From the NCBI GenBank assembly GCA_012513715.1, contig JAAZBP010000076.1, positions 1-46,759 of the forward strand: a stretch of DNA of 46,759 nucleotides, written 5' to 3'. This DNA comes from Thermoproteota archaeon (lineage in GTDB: Archaea > Thermoproteota > Bathyarchaeia > Bathyarchaeales > Bathycorpusculaceae). Below are positions 17,285-26,398 of this stretch, piece by piece; within the stretch, counting starts at the first letter, position 1; each line of letters starts with the position of its first letter. Both the position numbers and the translations under genes were made by a program. Under the pieces are notes generated by a model. That model ran no database searches. It saw only the letters and a list, made by a program, of their open reading frames with translations, and was not told where the DNA came from.

Positions 17285-17617
17285 TTGTCGGAAAAGATAT
17301 CGTTTACTGATTTCGAAAAACTTGATTTACGCATAGGAAAAATAGTTGAGGCAATACAGGTTCCGAATTCTAAGAAACTAATAAAAATCACTGCAGCATT
17401 CGGTGATGAAAAAAGACAAGCAGTAGCAGGGCTACTCAAATATTATAAACCCGAAGAGTTAGTTGGTAAAAAATGTGTTTTCTTAATAAACCTCCAACAT
17501 CGTCTGTTAGCAGGTATTGAATCGCAGTGTATGATTTTGGCAGCTGAAGACACTGAAGGCAATGTTTCAGTTTTGCAGCCAGAGAAAGATATTCCTGAAG
17601 GAAGTAAAGTAGGATAA
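17285..17617 (+). CDS. free-standing OB-fold tRNA-binding protein (MetRS beta-like)
   Basis: 110 residues equal to the EMAPII/Arc1p-type tRNA-binding OB domain: ISFTDFEKLDLRIGKIVEA, then QAVAGLLKYYKPEELVGKK and INLQHRLLAGIESQCMILAA. This domain is found at the C-terminus of some methionyl-tRNA synthetases and as a separate chain in many archaea, where it raises tRNA affinity. TTG start with GAGGGTAA (17273-17279) upstream. No synthetase catalytic gene lies nearby. It is about 90 bases upstream of rfcS and could share a transcript with it. Confidence 0.88.
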   Translation: MSEKISFTDFEKLDLRIGKIVEAIQVPNSKKLIKITAAFGDEKRQAVAGLLKYYKPEELVGKKCVFLINLQHRLLAGIESQCMILAAEDTEGNVSVLQPEKDIPEGSKVG

Positions 17618-17708
17618 AATAACTTCTTTAGCATCACTTGAACTTATGGAAAAGTAAATTAGTTATCTAACAGCGATATTGTAGTAATTTATTGTGAAGG
17701 TTAACTAA

Positions 17709-18716
17709 ATGGGAATTAATGAAGAACCACTAATGTGGGTAGAAAAATATCGACCAAAAAACCTAGACGAAGTTATTGGCTTACACGACATTGTTGAAAG
17801 CCTTAAAGCATTTATGAGAAACCCAAAGACCATGCCGCACCTCATGTTAACCGGAGTGCCAGGGACTGGTAAAACAACAATTGCACTCGCAATCGCCCAT
17901 GAGTTATATGGTAAAAACTGGAGAAATTTCACCCTTGAATTGAACGCCTCTGATGAAAGAGGCATTGACACTGTCAGAGACAGAATAAAAGATTTCAGTC
18001 GTTACAGTCGCTCAGGTTTTGGAGATATACCTTTTGCATTAATTATTCTTGATGAATCTGATCAAATGACTGGACCAGCTCAAACAGCACTCAGAAGGAT
18101 AATGGAAATAGGATCACGGACCTCTAGATTTATTCTAATTTGTAACCAATCTAGCAAGATAATCGAGCCAATTCAAAGTCGGTGCGCTATTTTTCGTTTT
18201 TCAAGAGTAGATAGACAAGCTATGAAGGAGCATTTACAGGAAATCGCTAAAAAAGAAAAAGTAGAACTACAACCTGAAGCCGCTGAAAGAATTGTAGAAT
18301 ACTCTGAGGGCGATTTAAGGCATGCTATAAATGCGTTACAGACAGCAGCAGCTTACAAGGAAGGGGTAGTTGATGAAAAAACTGTATCATTGGTAATCGG
18401 TGAAGCCAGTCCCATACAAGTTCAGAAAATGATTCGTAAAGCACTATACGGTGACTTTATGGAATCCAGAAAAACAATGTATGAGATAATGGGCTCTTAT
18501 GGCTTTTCAGGCTCAGAGATTATAAGACAAATACAGAGAGAACTCTTTAAAATGTCGGACATTACCCCAGAGCAAAAAGCGGACCTATCAAACATAATCG
18601 GTGAATACGACTATAGGTTGACACAAGGCGCAAACAGCGATATTCAACTTAGTGCACTTTTAGCCCAGTTTGCAAAATATGGAAAGGATATAGAGGAAAA
18701 TTATGCAGCGAAATGA
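17709..18716 (+). CDS. rfcS: replication factor C small subunit
   Basis: A 335-residue AAA+ subunit of the PCNA clamp loader. WVEKYRPKNLDEVIG opens the protein. Walker A is GVPGTGKTT (49-57), Walker B LIILDESD (111-118, with DESD in place of the common DEAD), and the arginine-finger SRC motif is at 157-159. The collar domain follows. Its last 14 bases overlap rfcL, so the two are probably translated in a coupled way and form the usual four-small-plus-one-large complex that loads the PCNA encoded at 26817. Confidence 0.97.
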   Translation: MGINEEPLMWVEKYRPKNLDEVIGLHDIVESLKAFMRNPKTMPHLMLTGVPGTGKTTIALAIAHELYGKNWRNFTLELNASDERGIDTVRDRIKDFSRYSRSGFGDIPFALIILDESDQMTGPAQTALRRIMEIGSRTSRFILICNQSSKIIEPIQSRCAIFRFSRVDRQAMKEHLQEIAKKEKVELQPEAAERIVEYSEGDLRHAINALQTAAAYKEGVVDEKTVSLVIGEASPIQVQKMIRKALYGDFMESRKTMYEIMGSYGFSGSEIIRQIQRELFKMSDITPEQKADLSNIIGEYDYRLTQGANSDIQLSALLAQFAKYGKDIEENYAAK

Positions 18717-19941
18717 GTCACTGTGGGTTGAAAAATACCGACCTAAAAAGAAAGAAGATATAATGGGTAATGAAGAAGCAAAAGAACTCTTTGTTGAATG
18801 GCTTAAAAATAAGAGGCACACCAAAAAAGCAGTTTTACTTTATGGGCCACCTGGAGTAGGAAAAACTGCATTGGTAAATGCTGTAGCTAACGAGTTCAAC
18901 TATAATGTAATTGAAATGAATGCTAGTGATACAAGATCAGAAAAAGCGATAAATTTACTTGCAAAACCAGCTACATCATATACTGCATTGGACAATTTTA
19001 CTAAGACAAAAGAAACTAAGGGTAACGTACTCTTTTTAGATGAAGTAGACGGAATCGCAGGTAATGAGGATAGAGGGGGAGTAAACGCAATAATAAAAAT
19101 TGTTGAAAAATCCCTCGTTCCTGTAATAATGGCAGCTAATAACCCAGAGATTGATAAACTCCGACCGCTAAAGAAGGTGTGTTTACTTATACGGTTCCAG
19201 CAAGTGCGCATTCCCCTCGTTATAGCACTATTACAAAAGATTTGTATTACTGAGAACATTAAAGCTGAATTTGAAGCATTAGAGAGGATAGCTCAGAATA
19301 GTAGAGGGGACGTTCGCTCAGCAATAAATGACTTACAGAGTCTAAGTGAAGAAAATCATATTCTAACAATCCAAGACACTATTATTTTGAATTCCAGAAA
19401 TAAAGACATAAGTATGGATGATACATTACGAGGCTTTTTTTCTGCACAATCAATTGCAGAAGCATCAAATTTATTGAGGTACTCAAATGTTGACTATGAT
19501 GAGTTTATACTTACAGTAAGCGATAATCTGCCAAAGCGTTATAGCAACAATGAAGAACTATCCTGTGCATACGATTATGTGTCTCAAGCTGATGTTTTCA
19601 GAGGCAGAGTTGGATTTGAAAATTGGCATTTACTGAAATATTTTTACAATTCCTTAGCACAAGCAGCTGCTGTAAATCCTAACTCATATAAACCGTTCAC
19701 ATTTATTACGCCACCAATAAAAATCATAACTCTTTTCTGGACAAAGAGTAAAAGAACCATTTTAGGCAACATCTGCAATAAGATAGGGGTAAAATGTCAT
19801 GTCTCACAGGATAAAGCAAAAAGCGAGTTTGTGCCTTTCATAAAAAGTATGTTAGATAAAAAGAAAGCTCACCCTATTTTGGCATGGTTCAATTTCACAG
19901 CTGAAGAAGTTAATTTCTTAAATGAAATGAAGAGGTTTTGA
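18703..19941 (+). CDS. rfcL: replication factor C large subunit, without C-terminal PIP box
   Basis: 412 residues. Walker A is GPPGVGKTA (48-56), Walker B FLDEVD (111-116), and sensor 2 lies in SRGDVRSAINDLQS. As expected for the large subunit there is no SRC motif. Archaeal RfcL usually continues past the collar into a charged tail ending in a PCNA-binding motif of the QxTLFDF type. Here the protein stops after NFLNEMKRF with no such motif. The stop TGA is followed by GCG and then, in the same frame, the ATG of a Cys-rich protein that does end in a PIP box. Confidence 0.93.
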   Translation: MQRNESLWVEKYRPKKKEDIMGNEEAKELFVEWLKNKRHTKKAVLLYGPPGVGKTALVNAVANEFNYNVIEMNASDTRSEKAINLLAKPATSYTALDNFTKTKETKGNVLFLDEVDGIAGNEDRGGVNAIIKIVEKSLVPVIMAANNPEIDKLRPLKKVCLLIRFQQVRIPLVIALLQKICITENIKAEFEALERIAQNSRGDVRSAINDLQSLSEENHILTIQDTIILNSRNKDISMDDTLRGFFSAQSIAEASNLLRYSNVDYDEFILTVSDNLPKRYSNNEELSCAYDYVSQADVFRGRVGFENWHLLKYFYNSLAQAAAVNPNSYKPFTFITPPIKIITLFWTKSKRTILGNICNKIGVKCHVSQDKAKSEFVPFIKSMLDKKKAHPILAWFNFTAEEVNFLNEMKRF

Positions 19942-19944
19942 GCG

Positions 19945-20280
19945 ATGATTGTTTTAAACAAGAACGCATTTAAACTTCCACGTGTTGAAAAAGAAAAATT
20001 CGTCAACCTGCTTCGCTTAGGGTTAGAGTACAATCGAGACAAAAATGTTTACTTAATTAAAAGTTATAATAACATAGAAAAATTGATGGATACAATAAGT
20101 AGCATACTCGGTGTAGAAGTAGTTTTTTTACAAAATTGTATAAGATGTGGAAAAGATTTTCCCTGCAAAGAATGCAACTACAAAGACTTGTGTGCAACAA
20201 AGAATTTGCCATTTAGCTGTGTTTGTCCTCAGTGTCTGCGTAACATGAAACCGAAACAAGATACTTTAGTCGATTTTTAG
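19945..20280 (+). CDS. eight-cysteine protein ending in a PIP box, third gene of the rfc operon
   Basis: 111 residues. The first 63 are mixed alpha/beta without a known motif. Then follow eight cysteines (65, 68, 74, 77, 83, 92, 94, 97) in CIRC, CKEC and CVCPQC groups, likely two metal sites. The last seven residues, QDTLVDF (105-111), fit the PCNA-binding consensus QxxLxxF and lie at the extreme C-terminus, as in PCNA clients. The ATG is three bases after the rfcL stop in the same frame, with GAGG (19932-19935) as its own ribosome binding site. It likely tethers RFC or another factor to PCNA. Family not recognised. Confidence 0.8.
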   Translation: MIVLNKNAFKLPRVEKEKFVNLLRLGLEYNRDKNVYLIKSYNNIEKLMDTISSILGVEVVFLQNCIRCGKDFPCKECNYKDLCATKNLPFSCVCPQCLRNMKPKQDTLVDF

Positions 20281-20430
20281 ACAAATATTCAGTTATTCAA
20301 ACATTGAATTGATAAAATAATAAAGGAGTAAAATTGATAAATTTTTATAGGGTATTTATATCATTTGGACACATGTTTCATTTACCAATCAATTTCATTC
20401 CTTTTTCTGCACATATTGCATATTCACCAT

Positions 20431-20479
20431 AATTAAATATAGAGCTGCAGTTCAAAGTAGACAAATGCACAATCTCTGA
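20431..20479 (+). promoter_or_regulatory. probable gdhA promoter and ribosome binding site
   Basis: ATTAAATATAG at about 20431-20441 is a TATA-like box about 50 bases before the gdhA GTG. TGAGGT at about 20474-20479 is a plausible ribosome binding site at usual distance. Another A/T-rich box (TTTTATAGGGTATTTATATC, about 20343-20362) lies upstream and could give a second, longer transcript. Confidence 0.4.
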
Positions 20480-20489
20480 GGTATAATAA

Positions 20490-21830
<1,341 letters not shown>

Positions 21831-21832
21831 GA

Positions 21833-21850
21833 GGGAAACCTGTTTTTCCC
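21833..21850 (+). terminator. possible hairpin after gdhA
   Basis: GGGAAA (21833-21838) and TTTCCC (21845-21850) form a six-pair stem directly after the gdhA stop. No long T-run follows the stem, so it may serve RNA stability rather than termination. Confidence 0.35.
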
Positions 21851-21991
21851 CACCTACATTTTTCAGTAAAAGAACAAATGAGTTTATTTGAAAATGACAA
21901 AAAATATACCATAAAATAACCAACACAAAACACCAATTTTAGATAAAAAAACCATCAATTAAAAAGATAATTCAAAGCCACGTCCGTGAAT

Positions 21992-22011
21992 TCTGCTAAT
22001 AAAATAGCAGA
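21992..22011 (+). repeat. 7-base inverted repeat upstream of gins23
   Basis: TCTGCTA (21992-21998) and TAGCAGA (22005-22011) are a perfect inverted repeat with six bases between. They lie right before AGAGGG, the likely ribosome binding site of gins23. It may be an operator or a leader hairpin. Confidence 0.4.
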
Positions 22012-22095
22012 TAGAGGGATTCAGTCACAACAAAAACGCCTATTCAAGTTGATAAATTATCTAGCAAACGCTTAAAGCTCTATCTGACATATGTT

Positions 22096-22695
22096 TTGAA
22101 CCCTAAAGAGCACTGTGTTGAGGGTATAAGAACGTTGGCAGAGAAAATAAATACGTTAGACTTCTGCTATGAAAATTCTCTGGTTAAAATTGTAGCAAAC
22201 CGCAATTGTCCAGAGATAAAACTCGCCGGATTAACCGTTGGACCCTTTGATGAAGGTAATGAATACGAAATTTATTTTTGGGTTGCAAAAGAATTAGCAA
22301 AGTCAGCTATGGTACATTTCCGAGAAGAAGACATCTTGGACGCTACTAAATTGTTCAAAGCACAATGGAAAGAAGGGGTACAAATTCCCGGGCAAATATC
22401 AGAGTTACCTCGAGATTTTTATCCTAAACTTCGTCGATTCTTAAAAGATTCAAAAGAACAAGCAACTATTACGCAACAGGCTGAAAAGTTTCAAGAATGC
22501 GATAGAGTAAAACAATTATCACGTGACATAGTAAACTCTAGATTAAAAAAAATCGTATCACTATCTTCAACTCCTGGTCGAAGCGAGCAAGTCCTAAAAA
22601 AGCTCACCACAGAAGAAAAACTAATCTATGAACAATTAATGAAAATTATTTCCGAGTGGAAAAAGAAAATTCTAGAAAACGGAGTTGAAAAGTAG
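22096..22695 (+). CDS. gins23: GINS complex subunit Gins23
   Basis: At least 199 residues. The small B domain comes first (LTVGPFDEGNEYEIYFWVAK), followed by the helical A domain (DFYPKLRRFLKD ... LTTEEKLIYEQLMKII); the B-A order identifies Gins23 as opposed to Gins51. GINS binds MCM and Cdc45/GAN to form the replicative helicase, and the gene overlaps mcm by 11 bases. The TTG at 22096 has no ribosome binding site. The frame is open back to 22015 and reads TTKTPIQVDKLSSKRLKLYL, which looks coding. AGAGGG at 22013-22018 precedes a GTC at 22024, so the true start is probably there (GTC for GTG). Confidence 0.8.
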   Translation: MNPKEHCVEGIRTLAEKINTLDFCYENSLVKIVANRNCPEIKLAGLTVGPFDEGNEYEIYFWVAKELAKSAMVHFREEDILDATKLFKAQWKEGVQIPGQISELPRDFYPKLRRFLKDSKEQATITQQAEKFQECDRVKQLSRDIVNSRLKKIVSLSSTPGRSEQVLKKLTTEEKLIYEQLMKIISEWKKKILENGVEK

Positions 22696-24727
22696 ATTGA
22701 CTTTAGAGACGGTAGAACCGACCCAACGTTTTCAAGAATTTTTTAAAAGGGAAAATTATCGCCAGAAAATAGCTCAGCTGGCTATTAGTGGAAGAGGGTC
22801 ATTGACAATAGACTTTGAGGAGTTGTATGGATTTGACCAAACCCTGTCTGAGATGTTACTAGCTAAACCTGAAGAGTACCTTCAATATGCAGGTAAAGGC
22901 GCTTATGAGCAACTCCGAATAGAAGACAGTGAATACGCAGAGAAATTAGATAAAATAATTGTAAGAGTTGTAAAGTTACTAGGCAGAGAGGTACTACGTA
23001 AACTTGGCTCAAGACAAATGAGCAAACTAGTAATGGTCGAAGGAATTGTAGTTCGCGCAACCCCAGTAAGACCTATGGTGCAAGTAGCAGCATTCAAATG
23101 TAAACGCTGTGGAACTATGAATCATGTGGACCAAAATGGACAGTTTCTTAAAGCACCATCGATATGTATGGCACCTGACTGTGGAAGAGATGGCCCCTTT
23201 GAGTTTAACCAAGAAGAATCAATATTTATAGACTCACAAGATTTACGTCTACAAGAAAAACCTGAGGATCTCCCACCAGGTCAACTCCCCAGAGTGTTAG
23301 CAGTAAAACTTGTAGGTGACGAAATAGTAGATCTTGCTAGACCAGGAGATCATGTTTCAGTTGTAGGTATAGTACGTGCTTTTGCACCTTCACTGATGGG
23401 AATGGGAAAACTTCGCACATTCATCCTTCAACTTGACGCTAACTCTATAGAAGTTTTAGGAAAAGAACCTGAAACATCACCACCCACGCCTGAGGAAGAA
23501 GAAAAAATACTTAAATTATCTAGGGATCCGCTAGTACACAAAAAGATTATGAGTTCAATTGCGCCTTCGATTTTTGGTTTGGATCACGTAAAAGAAGCTA
23601 TAATGTACCTACTTTTTGGCGGAGTATCCAAGAGTCTACCAGATGTAAATGTAAGAGGCGAAATGAATGCATTACTTATCGGTGACCCGGGTACAGCCAA
23701 ATCACAATTACTACAATATGTTTCAAAGATAGCTCCAAGGGGATTATACACTTCAGGCAGAGGAACAACTGCGGCTGGTTTAACTGCTGCTGTAGTTCGT
23801 GAAAAAGGTGGTAGTATGAGTCTTGAAGCAGGAGCATTGGTTTTAGCCGATAAAGGAATTGCATGCATTGATGAAATGGACAAAATGCGTCCCGAAGACC
23901 GTGTAGCTATCCATGAGGCTATGGAACAGCATACAGTTTCAGTTGCAAAGGGAGGTATTGTAGCCACTTTAAACGCGAGAACCGCGGTTTTAGCTGCAGC
24001 CAACCCATCATTAGGCAGATATGAACCAAACAGGACTGTGGCAGAAAATATTTCATTACCAGTTACAATTCTTTCCCGTTTTGACCTGATTTTTGTACTT
24101 CGCGATGTACCAAACAAAGAAGCTGACGGTAAATTATCAAGGCATATACTGGAGATTCACAGACGTGGAGTGGTACCTACTGAAGCACAAGTCAACTCAG
24201 AATTACTTAGAAAATATGTTAGTTATGCAAAGGGAATAAAACCAGAGTTGAGCAATGAAGCACTTAAAAAACTCAGTGACTTCTACTTGGCTATGCGTTC
24301 AGCGAGTGAGTCTGAAGGTTCACCAGTTGCAATTACAGCACGCCAACTTGAATCACTTGTTCGAGTTGCTGAAGCAAGAGCACGTGTAGCATTACGCCCA
24401 GAAGTAAGTGCAGAAGACGCTGAATCAGCCATTGCGATAATGAAGCGATCCCTTGAAGAAGTAGGCATTGATATGTCATCATACAAAGTTGACATTGACC
24501 TGATAATGACGGGCAGACCAAAGAGCATCCGTGATAGGTTAGGAATAGTCATTTCAACAATAGTGGATATGGAGAAAATAACAGGCATAGTTGAGAAAGA
24601 CGCTTTGATAAATGAACTAGAAACTAAACATAAAATCCCTAGAGGAGAAATAGAACGGATGATAAGCCAATTGCTTCGAGAAGGAACTATTTACGAACCT
24701 AGAGAAGGCAGTTTAAAGAAAACATAG
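22685..24727 (+). CDS. mcm: replicative DNA helicase MCM
   Basis: A 680-residue helicase subunit forming the hexameric ring that unwinds DNA. The N-terminal domain has an oligonucleotide-binding fold with a zinc site (Cys139, Cys142, Cys161, Cys166). The AAA+ domain has Walker A GDPGTAKSQ (333-341), Walker B CIDEMDKM (394-401) and the arginine finger in LSRFDLIF. The C-terminal end (DALINELETKHKIPRGEIER) is the winged helix. The start TTG lies inside gins23; a second TTG at 22697 is possible. It pairs with the GINS subunits encoded here at 22096 and 30308. Confidence 0.97.
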   Translation: MKSRLTLETVEPTQRFQEFFKRENYRQKIAQLAISGRGSLTIDFEELYGFDQTLSEMLLAKPEEYLQYAGKGAYEQLRIEDSEYAEKLDKIIVRVVKLLGREVLRKLGSRQMSKLVMVEGIVVRATPVRPMVQVAAFKCKRCGTMNHVDQNGQFLKAPSICMAPDCGRDGPFEFNQEESIFIDSQDLRLQEKPEDLPPGQLPRVLAVKLVGDEIVDLARPGDHVSVVGIVRAFAPSLMGMGKLRTFILQLDANSIEVLGKEPETSPPTPEEEEKILKLSRDPLVHKKIMSSIAPSIFGLDHVKEAIMYLLFGGVSKSLPDVNVRGEMNALLIGDPGTAKSQLLQYVSKIAPRGLYTSGRGTTAAGLTAAVVREKGGSMSLEAGALVLADKGIACIDEMDKMRPEDRVAIHEAMEQHTVSVAKGGIVATLNARTAVLAAANPSLGRYEPNRTVAENISLPVTILSRFDLIFVLRDVPNKEADGKLSRHILEIHRRGVVPTEAQVNSELLRKYVSYAKGIKPELSNEALKKLSDFYLAMRSASESEGSPVAITARQLESLVRVAEARARVALRPEVSAEDAESAIAIMKRSLEEVGIDMSSYKVDIDLIMTGRPKSIRDRLGIVISTIVDMEKITGIVEKDALINELETKHKIPRGEIERMISQLLREGTIYEPREGSLKKT

Positions 24728-24808
24728 AAAAATAAGTGACCGTTAAAACGTCTTTCCAAGAATTAAAGCTCTCGGTCAACAGAGAAAAGATGGTTAAAAA
24801 AAACTACT

Positions 24809-25579
24809 TTAAGAGATATAGGTAGTCTTTTTATCATCCTGTTTTTTTGTTTCTTCTGCTTCTAAAGCTCTTTTTTCTTCTATTTGCTGCAATTTTGCGA
24901 CCATAGTCTCTGACTTAACTATTTCTTCATCCAACCCTTTTAAATCCAAGTTGAAGTGGAAAGTTTCTTTGAGCACTTCCAATACACTTTTTGACGACAT
25001 AGGATCAGGTAAATAACCACGTGTTTCGCCTAAAAGGCAAAGAGCATCAATCTTTTTGAATTTTGAAAGCCCTAATATGAGTCCTGCTGTGCCCACAATT
25101 GGGCTACCTGCCTTACTTAGAATTCCACCTGCGGCTAAAGCTTGCTCAAGAAGAACATGATTCGTTGCAGCAATGAACACTCTCGGTTTCTCTTTAGGCT
25201 CCATTCGATATCCTCCTATGGTTGCAATTGTTTTTACACCATATTTTTCTGAAAAATCAAGCATTCTATTGGCTATTTCATATTGGCCTTCAATAGTTTG
25301 ACTTTGACTGTCACCAGTAAATAAAATAAGATCATTGCCATCAGGATTTTTATGATAATAAAAAGCGCCCCTAAGGAGGCGAACATTACCTTTTTTGTTG
25401 ACTAAAACAAAATATGGAAAGTGTGGAGAATAGAGATAAGCGAATTTTATCGGTTTGAGTTGTTTTATAAGGTATCTTAACGCTATTTTACCGACCAGCC
25501 CTAAACCAGGCAGACCTTCAATCAATACAGGGTTATTTGGTTGAATTTGAAGAAATTCTTTTATGTAAGTTTCTTTCAT
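24809..25579 (-). CDS. PAC2-family proteasome assembly chaperone
   Basis: 256 residues. VLIEGLPGLGLVGKIALRYL at the start, IATIGGYRMEPKEKPRVF and GTAGLILGLSKFKKIDALCL, then LLGETRGYLPDP are typical of archaeal PbaB/PAC2 proteins (COG2047). A charged C-terminal coiled-coil (KLQQIEEKRALEAEET) follows. The end TTYIS is not a clean HbYX motif, which some family members use to dock on the 20S proteasome. Its start overlaps the nop10 stop (ATGA), as in the conserved archaeal cluster that also includes S27e and L44e. Confidence 0.88.
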   Translation of the reverse strand: MKETYIKEFLQIQPNNPVLIEGLPGLGLVGKIALRYLIKQLKPIKFAYLYSPHFPYFVLVNKKGNVRLLRGAFYYHKNPDGNDLILFTGDSQSQTIEGQYEIANRMLDFSEKYGVKTIATIGGYRMEPKEKPRVFIAATNHVLLEQALAAGGILSKAGSPIVGTAGLILGLSKFKKIDALCLLGETRGYLPDPMSSKSVLEVLKETFHFNLDLKGLDEEIVKSETMVAKLQQIEEKRALEAEETKKQDDKKTTYIS

Positions 25580-25743
25580 TCCACGCTACTCCTTTTCATC
25601 ATCATTCTATATTTTAAATATTTGTCAACTGGGGAAAACTTAGCTGGATGCGGTATTCGTACGGGTCCATTACAAACTGGGCATTTACTCTGATTAAGGG
25701 TATACCTTTTACAGTTTACACATTTCCGAAGCTGCCAGCCCAA
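25576..25743 (-). CDS. nop10: H/ACA RNP protein Nop10
   Basis: A 55-residue protein: MGWQLRKCVNCKRYTLNQSK, then CPVCNGPVRIPHPAKFSP and VDKYLKYR. The CxxC...CxxC zinc ribbon (Cys8, 11, 21, 24) and the PHPAKFSPxDxYxxYR core are diagnostic of archaeal Nop10, part of the Cbf5-Gar1-L7Ae-Nop10 pseudouridylation complex. The TTG start has GGAGAGT (25751-25757) seven bases upstream. The stop overlaps the PAC2 start. Confidence 0.95.
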   Translation of the reverse strand: MGWQLRKCVNCKRYTLNQSKCPVCNGPVRIPHPAKFSPVDKYLKYRMMMKRSSVE

Positions 25744-25748
25744 TTGTT

Positions 25749-25883
25749 TTACTCTCCGTTAACGCAAAAAGAAAAGTCATCTTTTACGTAATAATTGTTA
25801 AAACTAATGAAGGGGGGTATATTTAGTATTGCCAAGGGTAATTTGCCACAAATTTTTGGCAACCTAGGCTTATGCTCAGCCAT
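25749..25883 (-). CDS. 44-codon ORF where aIF2alpha is normally found
   Basis: From an ATG 14 bases after the rps27e stop, the frame reads MAEHKPRLPKICGKLPLAIL and runs 44 residues to a stop five bases before nop10. In many archaea this slot holds aif2a, the alpha subunit of initiation factor 2 (about 260 residues). The start MAEHKPRLP could be what is left of it, or the ORF could be chance. The interval also holds TAAATATA, a possible nop10 promoter, and the hairpin TTGCCA...TGGCAA, so a purely regulatory role is equally possible. Confidence 0.3.
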   Translation of the reverse strand: MAEHKPRLPKICGKLPLAILNIPPFISFNNYYVKDDFSFCVNGE

Positions 25884-25897
25884 TTAAAGAGCCAGCT

Positions 25898-26095
25898 TTA
25901 CTCGAGAATTGCCTGTACATCGCCATTAATTTTAGCTCTGCCGCCAGTGGGTTCAGCTAATGTTACTCCACAGACATTACAGGTTACTTTATTGACAGCA
26001 TTACTAAAGAGAAGTTGTTCATTGCCACATTTTTGGCATTTTACTCTCAGGAAGAGGCTTTTTGGTTTGGGGATGAGTTTATTCCAATTTGACAT
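25898..26095 (-). CDS. rps27e: ribosomal protein S27e
   Basis: 65 residues with the four-cysteine zinc ribbon CQKCGNEQLLF...CNVCG and the tail VTLAEPTGGRAKI typical of eS27 in archaea. It is a small-subunit protein. It follows rpl44e by about 18 bases on the same strand, the standard archaeal pairing. The next gene downstream is normally aif2a; here that space holds only a 44-codon ORF and then nop10. Confidence 0.96.
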   Translation of the reverse strand: MSNWNKLIPKPKSLFLRVKCQKCGNEQLLFSNAVNKVTCNVCGVTLAEPTGGRAKINGDVQAILE

Positions 26096-26113
26096 TTTCT
26101 ATTCTCCTTATAT

Positions 26114-26398
26114 TTATTGAATAACTAGTTTCCTTAGGCGAATTCCATCCTTGTGGCGCATGAAACTACATACTTTACATTTAAGACGCAAAGTTTGCTT
26201 TTTAGTTGTCTTCGCGAATTCATGTTGTAAGGGATACTTTTGTCCACCATACCCTTTCTTTTCGCGTTCATGGTGACGTTCACCTTTAGCTAAGGCTCTT
26301 CGTTTTCCCGCCTTGTAGAGGGTTACACTATGAAGTTGATGAGATTTACATTTAGGACAGTAAGTCTTTACTTCTTTGGGAACGTTCAAGTTCTTCAC
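26114..26398 (-). CDS. rpl44e: ribosomal protein L44e
   Basis: 94 residues: MKNLNVPKEVKTYCPKCKSH at the start, an Arg/Lys-rich middle with KGERHHEREKKGYGGQKYPL, and the second zinc half LKCKVCSFM. This is eL42/L44e of the large subunit, near the ribosomal E site. It is the first gene of the minus-strand unit rpl44e-rps27e-(ORF)-nop10-PAC2. A TATA-like TTTTATAAAAAG sits about 80-95 bases upstream. Confidence 0.96.
   Translation of the reverse strand: MKNLNVPKEVKTYCPKCKSHQLHSVTLYKAGKRRALAKGERHHEREKKGYGGQKYPLQHEFAKTTKKQTLRLKCKVCSFMRHKDGIRLRKLVIQ

Noticed and set aside
18703-20280. A frameshift or assembly error joining rfcL and the next ORF
   Set aside because: The two are already in the same frame, separated by TGA-GCG-ATG, so no indel is needed. 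A single-base error in the TGA remains possible and is covered in the findings.
21970-22020. Possible tRNA-like fold before gins23 because of two adjacent hairpins
   Set aside because: No T-loop sequence, acceptor stem or anticodon arm of correct size could be found.
23584-24117. 177-codon frame opposite mcm
   Set aside because: It lies wholly on the reverse of the conserved AAA+ domain; a shadow of a strongly conserved gene.
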